The notes under the pieces: model-generated | What the model was told of the DNA's origin: nothing | Database searches by the model: none | Seen by the model: the letters and a program-made list of their open reading frames with translations, nothing else | DNA from: Nitrobacter sp. NHB1 | Lineage (GTDB): Bacteria > Pseudomonadota > Alphaproteobacteria > Rhizobiales > Xanthobacteraceae | Length of the DNA: 64,000 nucleotides | Direction: 5' to 3' | NCBI RefSeq assembly: GCF_036964665.1 | Contig: NZ_JBAMDA010000001.1 | Coordinates: 3,200,001-3,264,000, forward strand | Translations under genes and position numbers: made by a program | Shown here: positions 35,503 to 45,025 of the stretch, piece by piece | Layout of the letters: the number at the start of each line of letters is the position of its first letter | Position numbering within the stretch: the stretch's first letter is position 1

Positions 35503-35799
35503 CTAGTCTCTCGGGCTTCGATTGGTTGGCGCGAGCGACAATCCTTCGCGCTGCACCTTCCCACGGACCGATATCTCGGAGCGCTTTAGCTTCATCGCGA
35601 TTAATCGGGTCGGGGTGTTTTCCTTAATGAAGGTCTTGAGCTGCTTAATATCGTCTTTCGACCACGATCGACGACTTGAGCGGCCGTTCTTCTTTTGAGC
35701 GTCGCTCTTTTTCGCGCCCGTTTTGACGGCTTTCTTTCCCGTCTTTTTTGCGATAGCCCTTCGGCGTTTTCTTTGCCGACTTCTTTGCGTTTTTGGCCA
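35503..35799 (-). pseudogene. Lysine-rich SANT/Myb-like small protein gene with a one-base frameshift
   Basis: The ATG at 35799 starts MAKNAKKSAKKTPKGYRKK. At a run of A bases the natural frame is left; the rest, TGKKAVKTGAKKSDAQKKNG, then SWSKDDIKQLKTFIKENTPT and RLIAMKLKRSEISVRGKVQR, continues in another phase to a TAG at 35503-35505. The SWSKDDI block is a Myb/SANT-like DNA-binding helix set found in small rhizobial proteins. The gene is inactive unless ribosomes slip at the A run or the base is a sequencing error. Confidence 0.7.
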
Positions 35800-36225
35800 T
35801 TGCTCACTCCTGAAGGTTGATCACCATGTCTATGCGATTCTCGAAGCTGGCGCTAAGCCGCGGCTAGCCGACGGGTACGGTGCCGAGCAAAAGTGCGTAT
35901 TCTCCGCATCGTCAGCACGGATCTCACGGGATCATAAGCACGGATTTCGGACATGGGCGTCGATCCAGTCGGGAGCGCTTGCGTCCAGCACGCATGAAGC
36001 ATGGTCAATCGCACTGTGGCGAACGGAAGGGCAATGAAGGATCTCCCCCCATGGTTCCGGACGAAAGCTTGATTTCGGTGACACATTGAAGCGTCGTGCG
36101 TTACACGGTTACTCACGGGCCATATCTACGCGGCACAATGTCGCTGTTTTTCATAAAGGTACGCCCGCGGCCCAAGGAACGTTTGCTGCTCCGGCGGCTT
36201 TCTCCTCCTTAACGAGGAGAAGCCC
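35800..36225. other. No supported gene
   Basis: Divergent spacer between the frameshifted lysine-rich gene and the PRC-barrel gene. Only short overlapping frames. Probably holds the promoter of the PRC-barrel gene. Confidence 0.4.
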
Positions 36226-36588
36226 ATGCCCACCGAAAGCAGAGCCAGCAACCTGATCGACAGCGATAAAGAGTCGGGGAAAGCGGTCTACGGGGCCGAT
36301 GACAAAAAGATAGGTTCGATCGAACGCGTTATGGTTGACAAAACTAGCGGGAAGATTTGCTACGCGGTGTTGAGCTTTGGTGGCTTTCTCGGCATCGGCG
36401 ACGATCATTATCCGGTGCCTTGGAAGGTCCTGAGGTACGACTCCGAGCTAGGCGGCTACCGCAGTGACATAAGTGGGAGCCGGCTGAAAGGCGCTCCGAA
36501 GCACGGCACCGAGACCGTCTTTGACTGGAACGCCCGTTATGCGGAGCTCGACGACTACTACAACGACGTCGTGATACGTCCAGGCTGA
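36226..36588 (+). CDS. PRC-barrel domain protein
   Basis: A 120-residue soluble protein. AVYGADDKKIGSIERVMVDK and FGGFLGIGDDHYPVPWKVLR are the PRC-barrel beta strands. The fold is shared with photosynthetic reaction-centre H subunit and RimM, but stand-alone short forms in rhizobia are stress-associated with unknown ligands. The ATG follows GAGGAGAAGCCC, a strong ribosome site. Intact. Confidence 0.9.
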   Translation: MPTESRASNLIDSDKESGKAVYGADDKKIGSIERVMVDKTSGKICYAVLSFGGFLGIGDDHYPVPWKVLRYDSELGGYRSDISGSRLKGAPKHGTETVFDWNARYAELDDYYNDVVIRPG

Positions 36589-36645
36589 ATATCCTACTCG
36601 GTCGACTTTCCCATTTATCGAAAAGGCGTACTCAGGAGATAACGA

Positions 36646-36795
36646 ATGAAACGAGAAAACGGACGCATAGTTGAAACTGCAATCGAAGCGCGAGGTGCAG
36701 AGCGTGGCCCCACGGTACGTAACGTACTGGTCGCAGGGATTGGACTGGTCGTAGTGGCCTTCGTGATTGTCTATCTCGTATATTTTGCAGCCTGA
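36646..36795 (+). CDS. Small single-span membrane protein (49 aa)
   Basis: MKRENGRIVETAIEARGAER leads into one C-terminal membrane helix (VLVAGIGLVVVAFVIVYLVY). The ATG follows CAGGAGATAACGA. The design (charged N terminus, one helix, very short outside tail) is typical of small stress-induced rhizobial proteins. It lies 57 bases after the PRC-barrel gene and may be co-transcribed. Confidence 0.65.
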   Translation: MKRENGRIVETAIEARGAERGPTVRNVLVAGIGLVVVAFVIVYLVYFAA

Positions 36796-36989
36796 GCTAA
36801 CTCGGCGGGTCGCAAGCAGCCTCGCGGCCTTCTATGAACGAAGAGGAACTAGGCGCTGCCCCGATATTTGTACTGACGGGTCGTGCAGTTCGTCTCTTTT
36901 CCTGTAACCCCGCTCGCACGGCCCTGCAGGTGCTCCCCCTCACAGCCTTGCAGGACCGCGTGCCGCGACCGGCGACAGCCTTACCTTCA

Positions 36990-37345
36990 ACCTGCGGCGG
37001 ATTTGCGGAGGTCTTTCGCATCGAGCCACAGAAGGTCGAAGGCGTATGTATAACAAACGATCCTGACGCCCGCCTGCGAGTTCGGCCGGCAGTTCGGAGA
37101 AGTTGGTTCGTCCCTCATGGAGGACCACCACCTCCCATCAATGATGGCCGGACGAATATCCGGCGCGCCGGCAATGCTTGAAACGCGTTTGACCCAGTAG
37201 CGGCCGTTGCGAGTGAGGCGCGAGGGGCGCTGCCAGTATGGATTTGAACCTAGTAGCCGTCAAACTTGTATCTCATGCAGGTAGCCTTTGCCCGGCGCCT
37301 TCATTTTGAGGGTCGTCAACTGCGGCTTGATGAAACCCGGCATAC
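36990..37345 (-). pseudogene. Degraded ATP-dependent DNA ligase (LigD type)
   Basis: In several frames the minus strand reads MPGFIKPQLTTLKMKAPGKG, YLHEI, RNGRYWVKR, SSIAGA, VVLHEGRTNFSELPAELAGG and AFDLL. These are the first 150 residues of a LigD ligase domain, from the N terminus to just past motif III, with multiple stops and shifts; the motif I lysine region is lost. It is a different sequence from the intact ligase at 24356. Confidence 0.75.
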
Positions 37346-37400
37346 GCATACGCAAAACTCACATGAGCGGGTTAAAACATAAGAAATCGAAAGTGTTCTC

Positions 37401-37643
37401 ATGAGCGAATTCAGCACTGACAACAGGGACGAGCGCAGCGGAGCCTACGGCCCCGTGAGCAAGGAAGGTCTGCCCCAGCCCGATCAAGTCAAGGATACGT
37501 CAACTCCCCATCAAAAAGCCCAGCACGGGGCAGATGTCCGCGCTGAACCATTGCCAGGTACAGAGCCCGTCTTGCCTGAGGGGCTTGTTCGAGAACCGAA
37601 GGGACCGCTTAATCCCCGTACCGGACGACGCGATGCAAAATGA
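37401..37643 (+). CDS. Conserved hydrophilic hypothetical protein
   Basis: An 80-residue proline-, glutamate- and glycine-rich product (MSEFSTDNRDERSGAYGPVS; GLVREPKGPLNPRTGRRDAK). Probably disordered. Similar short proteins are common in Bradyrhizobium. Its stop overlaps the start of the next gene (ATGA). Confidence 0.65.
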   Translation: MSEFSTDNRDERSGAYGPVSKEGLPQPDQVKDTSTPHQKAQHGADVRAEPLPGTEPVLPEGLVREPKGPLNPRTGRRDAK

Positions 37644-37801
37644 TCGACAAGGGATTTATTGAGAGGCAGATCGAGCGTTGCCGCAGGCTGGCAAAGGGTG
37701 CCGATCCCTCTACCGAGAAACGGCTCCTAAAACTAGCCAAGGACTACGAGGAGGAACTTCGGCAGCTTAATGCCTCAACCACAAAACCAGAGCAACGATG
37801 A
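37640..37801 (+). CDS. Small helical hypothetical protein (53 aa)
   Basis: MIDKGFIERQIERCRRLAKG, then RLLKLAKDYEEELRQLNA. A charged helical hairpin. The ATG overlaps the stop of the preceding gene by four bases, strong evidence that it is translated. Function unknown. Confidence 0.65.
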   Translation: MIDKGFIERQIERCRRLAKGADPSTEKRLLKLAKDYEEELRQLNASTTKPEQR

Positions 37802-38229
37802 CGATGCCGGCGACAATCGCCATATTGGAACGGGACACTTTCTTCCCACCGCAAGACAGGGCTCCTGGACCTCGCGCCGTGCTGTGGAATATCTTTCAAT
37901 TCCTGTGGCTTTCTGGCTGCGCACTCATGTGGCGGTGTCCGTGAGGGAGTTTCCACTGTGCTTTCAGTGGCGGAGTTCTCACCATCTCCCGCAAAATCCA
38001 CTGGATTTCTATTTTCAATTCGTGCTGTGCCTTCAGACGCAATTGTCATTATGATCCTTTAGCCCGTCCTATTCGTGAGAGTGCGGTTTTTTTGGTTCGA
38101 TTGATGTGGCCGCACATCTGCTCGGACGAGGCGCACAGGATTGCCTTCGGCTTTTCACCGCCTGACGACCGGTACTTTGCAACGCGCTTGAGGGATGGGT
38201 TGGGCGAAGGGGGGTGCACGCCCCGGCGG
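37802..38229. other. Intergenic region with a possible broken small membrane protein
   Basis: On the minus strand at about 37775-37850 the sequence NMAIVAGIVIVALVLWLRH ends in a stop and would be a membrane helix; a plausible N-terminal part (MTIASEGTARIENRNPVDF) lies upstream from 38049 in another frame. If these belong together, one indel broke the gene. The remainder up to 38229 is the outer end of the IS1380 element. Confidence 0.35.
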
Positions 38230-38667
38230 TCAAGGACCGTGTGGCAGCAGCGAGCCCGGCAAGCTGCGGAAGAGGTCGGCTTCGGGACATGCCGCGGCGA
38301 ACGCGAGGCGAATGCGGCTCGCGGTCTCGACGACACGGGCGGCAATTTTCAAGAGACGAAGACGCAGCGTCGCGAACTCGGCAGTGGCCAATTCCTGGCC
38401 TTTGGGAATGGCGTCGCGCACGGTCAGCATCAGCCTGCGCATTCCGGTGATGACGACCATGCGTTCCGGTGCATGGCGACCACTTGATCCGGTCGATGAC
38501 GACCAGGGCGGCGCGTGAGCGAGATGGCGCCGTTGGATGCATGTTTTGATCTCAGTATTCGTGGTTTCGGTCAAGCTTCAGGTGGAGCCCGTGCGCGGCG
38601 CGCAGTGACCGCCGCGAGTCAGACGGAGCGCTGCGCACGGGTGGACGGCTGGTGGTGCTGTTCATTT

Positions 38668-38868
38668 GTTTGCACCCTTGGCTGGCTTGGCGATTATTGT
38701 TGTCATCGCGTCCGCCGTATCTGTGGCCGGCGCCGCAGCATCCGGTTTGGCCATCTTCGGATCCCGCATCGAGGGACCGTCGAGGGCGAGACGATAGGCA
38801 TTGTGCACGAGACGATCGAGGATGGCGTCGGCGAATGTCGGCTCACCAAAGCTGTCATGACGCCTGCT
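38668..38868 (-). pseudogene. istB C-terminal fragment (element C)
   Basis: [20 protein letters not shown], then [17 protein letters not shown] and a stop. This is the end of an IstB helper ATPase; the Walker A half is missing, replaced by the recombinase fragment. Confidence 0.8.
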
Positions 38869-40357
38869 TCCTTGATCGTCTGGTGCGCTGGATTTTTGCC
38901 CGCAGTGTTGTGATGCGGTCGTTTGACAATTCGATTTGCCATGGCTGTCCCTTCGTTAATTGACGTCCCTCGATCCATCCACGAGCGAGATAGTCGAACA
39001 CGGTCTGCGGCGTGATGCCCAAAGCCGCTGCCGCGCCTTGAACGGAATAGGTCCCGTCCGGCCATTGGGCGGGATTGACGCTCGTTCCATTGATCTTGAC
39101 GGTGGGAATGCCCCAACGTGTTCGCAGCAGCCATACGTTCTCGCCCTTGAACTTACAGCCACGTGCCGCCAGGAAGCCTTCCACGTTGAGCGTTGCGGCG
39201 ATTTCCCGGTCCATTTTGCCGGCGGTGTTGAGTTCGATCACGCGACTCCGCAGCCGCTCCAGATCGATGTAGTCGCCATAGGTGTGGACGCGTCTTTGAA
39301 GGCGGTGCTCGCTGGTCGCTCCGGTCTGCCACACGATCTTGAACCAGACCTGACCTTGGAACCGTTTCTGGTCGAGGATCACTTCGCAGATGATGAGGCG
39401 CAGGATGCCTTTGCGTTCGGCCGACGTCGTTGAGGGGGAATGCCAGATGCCGGGCAGATCTTCGCCCAGCTTTTGTAATGCTTTGCGATCCGGCTCGGTC
39501 AAGACCAGAGGCTCATCGCATCGCCAACATCCGTACTCCTGCTCGACCGCCTCGGCGGCGCGCAGCTTTTCTTCCCAGACGCGCTCCAACGAACGCGCCA
39601 CCAAGCGGTTCTCGGGTTCCACCGCATCATATTGGCGCCGTGCTCTTTCCGCCTCATAGCGTGCTCGTTCGCGCCGCAGCGCCGACTGGCGTTCAAGCTG
39701 ACGCGTCTCCGCTTCGACCTAGCCCAACGCGGCGATGGCGATGGCGATTTTGTCCGGCGTCAAAGCCTCGAGCAGGGTGCTTTCGACGCGCGCGTCGACA
39801 GGTAGCGCGCGCACTTCCTGGCATAACGGGCCTCCATCCTGGTCGCGGTCAGCACGACACGTGTAGACGGGGTAATCGCCCGCAGGACCGCTATAGCGCA
39901 GGCTCATCCGGCGACCGCATCGTCCACAAACAGCGATACCCTGCAGCAGCGCCGCTCCCTTGCGCGGCACGCCCGAATGGCCGGCTTCGTAGCGGTTGAT
40001 GTTGTTTGCCAGTCGCCTCTGGTTCTCCATGAACTCCTCCCAGCCGATGTAACCAGGATGGGCAGCCTGAAGGCAAACCTCCCAGTCCGCGATGGGGACC
40101 TTGGTCGTCTTCGGACGATAAATGCCGCGACGGATTCGCCCGCCTTCCAGCCGCCGCCGCCCATAAACATACGCCCCGGCATAGGCCGGATTTTGGAGAA
40201 TGCTGAGGATCCGTGGACTATTTGCCTTACGCCATACTGCGCATTTCGGTGATCGTGAGCGGCGATTTCACTCGATGGTGAGCGCTCGTTTCATTTGATC
40301 GTGAGCAGACATTTCAGGCGATCATGAGCAGCCGCTTTGGCCGACTTGGTGATTGGT

Positions 40358-41119
40358 TCAGGGGTTCGCGGCTTCGTCAAGCGTTCTGTTTCGCGCGTTC
40401 TGTTTTCGCATGCTTTCTCCGCTGAGTTGGAGGCGGTGGGCGTTGTGAACGAGGCGGTCCAGGATGGCGTCGCCCAATGTTGGGTCGCCGATGACGGCGT
40501 GCCATTGATCGACCGGGACCTGGCTGGTGACGACGGTGGAGGCGCGACCGTGGCGATCATCGAGGATCTCGAGAAGGTCGCGTCGCTCTGACGGGTTGAG
40601 CACCGACAGGCCCCAATCGTCGAGTACCAGCAGCTGCACGCGGCTGATGGTTTTGAGCAGGCGGCCATAGCGGCCGTCGCCGCGGGCCAGCGCGAGCGCC
40701 TCGAACAGGCGGGGCACGCGATGGTATTGGACCGATCGATTGTCGCGACAGGCCTTGTGGCCAAGTGCACAGGCAATCCAACTTTTGCCGAGCCCGGTTG
40801 CCCCGGTGATCAGCAGGTTCTGATGACGGGCGATCCAATCGCCGGCGATCAATTTGGCGAACACAGCGCGATCGATGCCGCGCGGCGTGCGCAGGTCGAT
40901 ATCTTCCACGCATGCGTTTTGCCGAAGGGCTGCGAATTTGAGGCGGGTGGTGAGACGTTTGGTGTCGCGCTCTGCGGCCTCGCGATCAACCAGCAAGCCG
41001 ACGCGCTCCTCGAACGACAGCGCGTTGAGATCGGGTGATCGTCGTTGTTCCTCCATGGCCTTGGCCATGCCGGTCAAGCCGAGCGTGATCAGCCGTTCGT
41101 GGGTAGGATGTGTCAGCAT
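40358..41119 (-). CDS. istB: IstB helper ATPase, IS21 copy 1
   Basis: A 253-residue AAA+ ATPase of the DnaC/IstB type. GATGLGKSWIACALG (residues 106-120) is Walker A and LLVLDDWGLSVL Walker B; LLEILDDRHGRASTVVTSQV covers sensor I. It loads the transposase on target DNA. Start MLTHPTHERLITLGL follows CTGGAGATCCCT. Complete. Confidence 0.95.
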   Translation of the reverse strand: MLTHPTHERLITLGLTGMAKAMEEQRRSPDLNALSFEERVGLLVDREAAERDTKRLTTRLKFAALRQNACVEDIDLRTPRGIDRAVFAKLIAGDWIARHQNLLITGATGLGKSWIACALGHKACRDNRSVQYHRVPRLFEALALARGDGRYGRLLKTISRVQLLVLDDWGLSVLNPSERRDLLEILDDRHGRASTVVTSQVPVDQWHAVIGDPTLGDAILDRLVHNAHRLQLSGESMRKQNARNRTLDEAANP

Positions 41120-41134
41120 AGGGATCTCCAGGGT

Positions 41135-42673
41135 TCAGTGGAAATAGTCCTGACCGCGGATGTTGCCGTGGCGCAGGGGGTGGTCGTCGGTTGCCTCGTC
41201 GAGGAATGCGCGATCCAGTCCGTTCTTGAGGATCGAACGGATCGAGGCGACGGAATGCGCCTTGATCAGGATGCCGCGCCGGCAGGCGGCGTCGATGCGG
41301 GCATCGTCGTAGCTCCTGGTCAGCGCCAGGATGCCGAGGCAGGTGCGAAAGCCTTGTTCTGGATGCGGCCGGGCCGCGATGACGGCCTGGAAAAACGCCG
41401 CGGTCGATGGGCCGATCTTCTCGCCGGCGGCGATCAGCCCTCCCGGCGTCCACTTGCCGTAGCGGCGATGCGCGCTCGGCATGTGGTCGGCAATTGTGGT
41501 GTGGCCGCGCCGGTTCGGCGCACGCGGGTGGCTGGCAATCCTCTGGCCCTTGTGGAAGATCTCGACCGTCTTGTCGGTGATGCGAACATCGACGAGTTCA
41601 CGGATCAGGCGATACGGCGTGGAATACCAATGGCCATCGACCTCGACGTGATAATCGGGGGCGACGCGGCAACGCTTCCAGCGCGCAAAGACATAGGGCT
41701 GCTCCGGCAACTCCCCCAGCTTGGGACGGTCGACCTCGGCAAACAGTTCGGCACGGCTGGTGCCGAATCCGCGCATCTGCCGGGCGTTGAGCTCGACAAC
41801 CAGGGTACGAATCGCAGCATTCAGCTCTGCCAGGGAAAAGAACCGTTGATTGCGCAGGCGCGCCAAAATCCAGCGCTGTGCGATCTGGACGGCGACCTCG
41901 ACCTTGGCCTTGTCCTTCGGTCGTCTCGGCCTCGCCGCAAGGATCGCGGTGCCGTAATGACCGGCCATCTCGGCATAGGTTCGGTTGATCCCGGGATCGT
42001 AGCGATCGGGGTTGGTCACGGCGGCCTTGAGATTATCGCAGACCACGAACTTCGGCACGCCGCCGAGATACCTGAACAGGTTGGTATGCACGCCGATCCA
42101 GTCGGACAGGCTCTCGCTTGGGCAAGCCTCGGCGTAGGTGTAGTTCGAGGCTCCCATCGCCGCGACGAACAGCTTCATGGCGTGCGCTTCGCCGGTGATC
42201 GGATCGACGACGTCGATGGTGTCGCCGGCAAAATCAACGAACACCTTCTCCCCGCCGATGTGGGTCTGGCGCATCGACGGGCGCACGCGGTTCTTCCAGG
42301 CCTCGAAGGTCGTGCAAAACCAGGTGTAGCCAAAGCCGTCCGGATTGGCGGCGCGATACTCTTCCCAGAGCAGCAGGCGCGTCACGCTGCGGCGGCGAAG
42401 CTCCTTCTCGACAAAAGCCCAGTCCGGTATCGGGCGCCGGTCGCTTTGCGACGCTGACGCCGGTGCCGGGAATAGCAACAGTTCCAAGCCATCGTCGTCC
42501 ATTCCTTCCGGAAGTGGCCAGGCGAGCCCCGCCAGGCGCGCTCGCCGCACGTAGCCATGGACCACGCCATTACTCACCCCCAAGGTCCGCGCGATGACCC
42601 GCTCGGTCAACCCTTGGTGCCTCAAACGTAAAACTTCTCTGATCCGGCGCATCGACAATCTCTCGGTAGGCAT
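41135..42673 (-). CDS. istA: IstA transposase, IS21 copy 1
   Basis: A 512-residue DDE transposase with an N-terminal helix-turn-helix (residues 6-45, RRIREVLRLRHQGLTERVIA). Catalytic acids are Asp147 (VFVDFAGD), Asp213 (FVVCDNLKAAV) and Glu259 (DKAKVEVAV). A C-terminal Mu-type beta domain (YHVEVDGHWYSTPYRLI) binds DNA. It cuts and joins the element ends together with the IstB helper. The stop lies 15 bases before the istB start, so the genes form an operon. Complete and probably active. Confidence 0.95.
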   Translation of the reverse strand: MPTERLSMRRIREVLRLRHQGLTERVIARTLGVSNGVVHGYVRRARLAGLAWPLPEGMDDDGLELLLFPAPASASQSDRRPIPDWAFVEKELRRRSVTRLLLWEEYRAANPDGFGYTWFCTTFEAWKNRVRPSMRQTHIGGEKVFVDFAGDTIDVVDPITGEAHAMKLFVAAMGASNYTYAEACPSESLSDWIGVHTNLFRYLGGVPKFVVCDNLKAAVTNPDRYDPGINRTYAEMAGHYGTAILAARPRRPKDKAKVEVAVQIAQRWILARLRNQRFFSLAELNAAIRTLVVELNARQMRGFGTSRAELFAEVDRPKLGELPEQPYVFARWKRCRVAPDYHVEVDGHWYSTPYRLIRELVDVRITDKTVEIFHKGQRIASHPRAPNRRGHTTIADHMPSAHRRYGKWTPGGLIAAGEKIGPSTAAFFQAVIAARPHPEQGFRTCLGILALTRSYDDARIDAACRRGILIKAHSVASIRSILKNGLDRAFLDEATDDHPLRHGNIRGQDYFH

Positions 42674-43020
42674 CGGGCTTCCTCATCGGTTGAATGAGGA
42701 ACCCGTAACCCGGTTGAGTTTGTCGGCCGAAGCGTCAGGCACCCGCGAAAGGGGTGCTCACGATCGCCTGAAATCGCTGCTCACGATCCCGCGAAATCCC
42801 TGCTCACGATCATCTGAAATCGGTGCTCACGATCCCGCGAAACACGCACGCCATACCACATCGTGCGGCGCCGGCCCGAGGATAGGGCGTACCGGCAGCG
42901 GCAGATCGTTTTTGCGCAGATAGCGCATGACAGCCCGGGCACTGCGAAGCTCGCGGAATTTAGCGAAGACCAAGCTCAGTCGCGCCTGTACCTCCATGGG
43001 TCAGCATTAGTGTCGTCTCC

Positions 43021-43830
43021 TCAGTGGAAGTAGCGGGGGCCACGGAAATCGCGTCGCCGTCCATGTGCGCTCGTCGTCCAACCGCCGCCACACGACAGTG
43101 CGCGAACATATGCCATCCAGCCACCGGCGCCGGACCACGTGCCGAACGCAGCGTCACGAGCTCGAGACGCTGACCCGCAAGGCCGTGGCGCGGGTTTACG
43201 ACCGTTAAATGAGACACCGCCGCCGAAAAAAGCGAAAGCCCGTGTGTGCGAGCCGATCCAGTCAGGTAGCGACTGCGTGGCCGTCGCCTCGGCGTAGGTG
43301 TAACTCGAGGCACCAAGCGCTGCGACGAACAGTTGGCAGGCATGCACCTCGCCAGTCGTCGCGTCAAAAATGTCGATCGTCGTGCCGGCATAATCGACGA
43401 ACAGCTTCTCGCCGGCCACGTGCGCCTGCCGCATCGTCGGCGACAGGCGGCCTTCCCAGGCACGATAGAGTTCGCAGAACCAGCTGCGGCCGTAGCCGTC
43501 GGGATGGGTAGCGCGGTACTCCTCCCACACCAGCTGCAGCGTCACGCCCTTGCGGCGCAACTCGCGATGGACCGCCGGCCAGTCCGGCAAAGACCGCCAG
43601 TCCCTGGTCGCGGCCGCAGGCGCCGGATACAGGCGGCGTTCCAGCGTGTCGTTGCCGAGATCGTCGGGCAGTGGCCAACTGATACCGGCCTCACGCGCCC
43701 GGCGCAGGCACGCCCCGGCAGCGGTCGGGCCGATGCCCAGGCTCGCTGCAATCTGGCGTTTGGATAGGCCGGCGGCCGACAGCCGCAGTACATCGCGGAT
43801 CTTGCGCATGGGTAATCTCGATTGGGCCAT
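43021..43830 (-). pseudogene. istA of element C with an internal deletion
   Basis: Residues 1-195 match the start of an IstA related to, but distinct from, copy 1 (LPMRKIRDVLRLSAAGLSKR, KLFVDYAGTTIDIFDATTGE). After SHTRAFAFFGG an unrelated stretch leads to the normal terminus RDFRGPRYFH. The second and third catalytic acids are missing. Confidence 0.83.
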
Positions 43831-44013
43831 TCCTGCTCCTTGGGAAAAAGGAGCGAGGTCCGGCTGATTCGCGGATCACCCAACGGCGTTCATCACGCCC
43901 ACCCACAGCCCTGTTGCCCTGGTCGCCATCAACCGGAACAGGTGGTCGTCATCGACTGGAAATGCTGGTCGCCATCAACCGGAAACCCCGGTCGCCATGG
44001 CCCGGAGCGCGCA

Positions 44014-44648
44014 ATCAGCCAATAAGCGGCGGTATGGAGCACGAGACGGACCTGGTTGGCGAGCGCCGAACGGCAACTGGTGCGATCGGAGGCGAGCTGC
44101 GTCTTATACAGCTTGATCAGGTTCTCGGCCTGGCCGCGCGCGCAATACAGGCTGTCGTAGATCCACTCGGCCGAGCCGGCATCGAGGCTGGTGACGACGA
44201 AGCGGATGTTGAGGCCGAGCATCGTCGCCTCAATACGGGCGACGGTGCGCCGTTCGCGATCCCAAGGCTTGGCCTTGTGGCGCGTCTCGGTATAGCCGCG
44301 CAGAACCGGCAGGTTCTCGATGGCGCGTCGGGTGCGGATGTCGTCAGCGACCTCGTCGACTTTTCTGGCGAGCGGCTTGGTGCCAGACAGGCCGAAGATG
44401 TAATCGATGCCCTTGTTTTCGCACCACGTCATCGCCTCCGGCCGGGCATAGTGCCCGTCGCCACGGACCGTAGTTCGCGTCTTGTGCCACCGCGTCCGGA
44501 TATGCCGGACCAGACTTCGCAGATGGGCGCGCACCTCGACGCCGCCTGGCGTCTTGCCGGGCCGCAGCACGACCGCCACGGGCCGGCTCTTCTCCGTGTC
44601 GTAGACGTGGATCGGCAGGAACAGCGTTCGTCATAATGAGCGTTGAAT
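44014..44648 (-). pseudogene. IS1380 transposase, middle part (C terminus at 38230-38435)
   Basis: FLPIHVYDTEKSRPVAVVLR, then RTTVRGDGHYARPEAMTWCE and DSLYCARGQAENLIKLYKTQ are conserved in IS1380 transposases, with one frameshift near 44625. The C-terminal part, FATLRLRLLKIAARVVETAS and CPEADLFRSLPGSLL, lies at 38230-38435 beyond the inserted IS21-type element. Confidence 0.82.
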
Positions 44649-44667
44649 AGCGAGAGGAGGAAGCGGC

Positions 44668-44765
44668 ATGAGCACTAATGTGCCCGAGATCCTGCTCTCC
44701 CATTATCTCAAAACCCTCAAGCTTCCGACCTTCCGGCGCGAGTACCAGAAGCTGGCTCGGCTACA
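44668..44765 (+). pseudogene. istB N-terminal fragment of another IS21 element
   Basis: MSTNVPEILLSHYLKTLKLP followed by TFRREYQKLARL is the start of an IstB, preceded by AGGAGGAAG. It changes abruptly into a reversed piece of an IS4 transposase gene. Confidence 0.75.
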
Positions 44766-44767
44766 CT

Positions 44768-44848
44768 GGCCGATGATCGACACTGCGAGCGATGCACTCG
44801 TCATGACGCGGAGCACACCATTGGCCAAGGACGCCACGCGCTTCAAGA
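44768..44848 (-). pseudogene. Reversed fragment of the IS4-type transposase gene
   Basis: About 80 bases correspond, in reverse orientation, to roughly 20965-21045 of the IS4 fragment with a few changes. No function. Confidence 0.7.
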
Positions 44849-44879
44849 ACAGCGTCGGTCAGATCGCCCGCCAAAGGCC

Positions 44880-45025
44880 ACGCCAGCCCGGCAGTCGAGG
44901 CACGCTTGGATCGTGCTGCGCGCCACGCCGAGCGTGCGCCTGATCTCCCGGGCGCTCACCCCATCACGGGCAAGCCGCAGCATCTGTCGTATCTGTCGCA
45001 TGGTCAGTTCTCTCTTGGCCGGCAT
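44880..45025 (-). pseudogene. istA N-terminal fragment of another IS21 element
   Basis: MPAKRELTMRQIRQMLRLAR and VSAREIRRTLGVARSTIQ form the helix-turn-helix start of a third type of IstA. Words like AATCGGAATACCCGGCCGG at 45110-45150 look like the terminal repeats of this element. Confidence 0.75.

Larger units (their letters stand above)
40238..42848 (-). mobile_element. IS21-family insertion sequence, copy 1 (2611 bp)
   Basis: The ends read TGCGTGTTTCGCGGGATC and TGCGCATTTCGGTGATCG inward and are followed by several copies of GATCGTGAGC, the multiple terminal repeats typical of IS21. The 8-bp target repeat CGCCATAC lies at 40230-40237 and 42849-42856. It has the same length and encodes the same proteins as the copy at 50366-52976, in opposite orientation. 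Confidence 0.93.
38855..42990 (-). pseudogene. Serine recombinase lacking its catalytic domain, split by IS21 copy 1
   Basis: From 42990 the minus strand reads SLVFAKFRELRSARAVMRYL, then PILGPAPHDVVW, is interrupted by the IS21 at 40238-42848, and resumes RKANSPRILSILQNPAYAGA. Next come a zinc ribbon (CGRCGRRMSLRY and a later CRADRD) and a coiled coil. A TAG at 39719-39721 replaces a codon between AIAALG and VEAETRQL. The C-terminal 255 residues run to 38855. The N-terminal resolvase domain with the catalytic Ser is missing. Three independent lesions make it a clear pseudogene. Confidence 0.87.
38436..44013 (-). mobile_element. IS21-type element C, carrying a recombinase fragment
   Basis: The ends start TGCGCGCTCC and TGCGCATTCCGG, each followed by repeated words of the type GGTCGCCATCAACCGGAA. 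The 7-bp target repeat ATCAGCC flanks it at 38429-38435 and 44014-44020. It holds istA remains at 43021-43830 and the end of istB at 38668-38868; between these lies a truncated serine recombinase gene, itself hit by IS21 copy 1. Confidence 0.82.
38230..44648 (-). mobile_element. IS1380-type element split by an IS21-type element
   Basis: Two transposase parts, 44014-44648 (middle) and 38230-38435 (C terminus), join exactly as AAYWLMLTVRDAIPKG when the intervening DNA and one 7-bp repeat are removed. Outermost layer of the nest. The 5' third is missing, cut at about 44648, so the element is dead. Confidence 0.82.

Noticed and set aside
41045-42457. 470-codon frame antisense to istA in IS21 copy 1, and its counterpart in copy 2
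   Set aside because: It mirrors the istA codon structure and has no motif or ribosome site.
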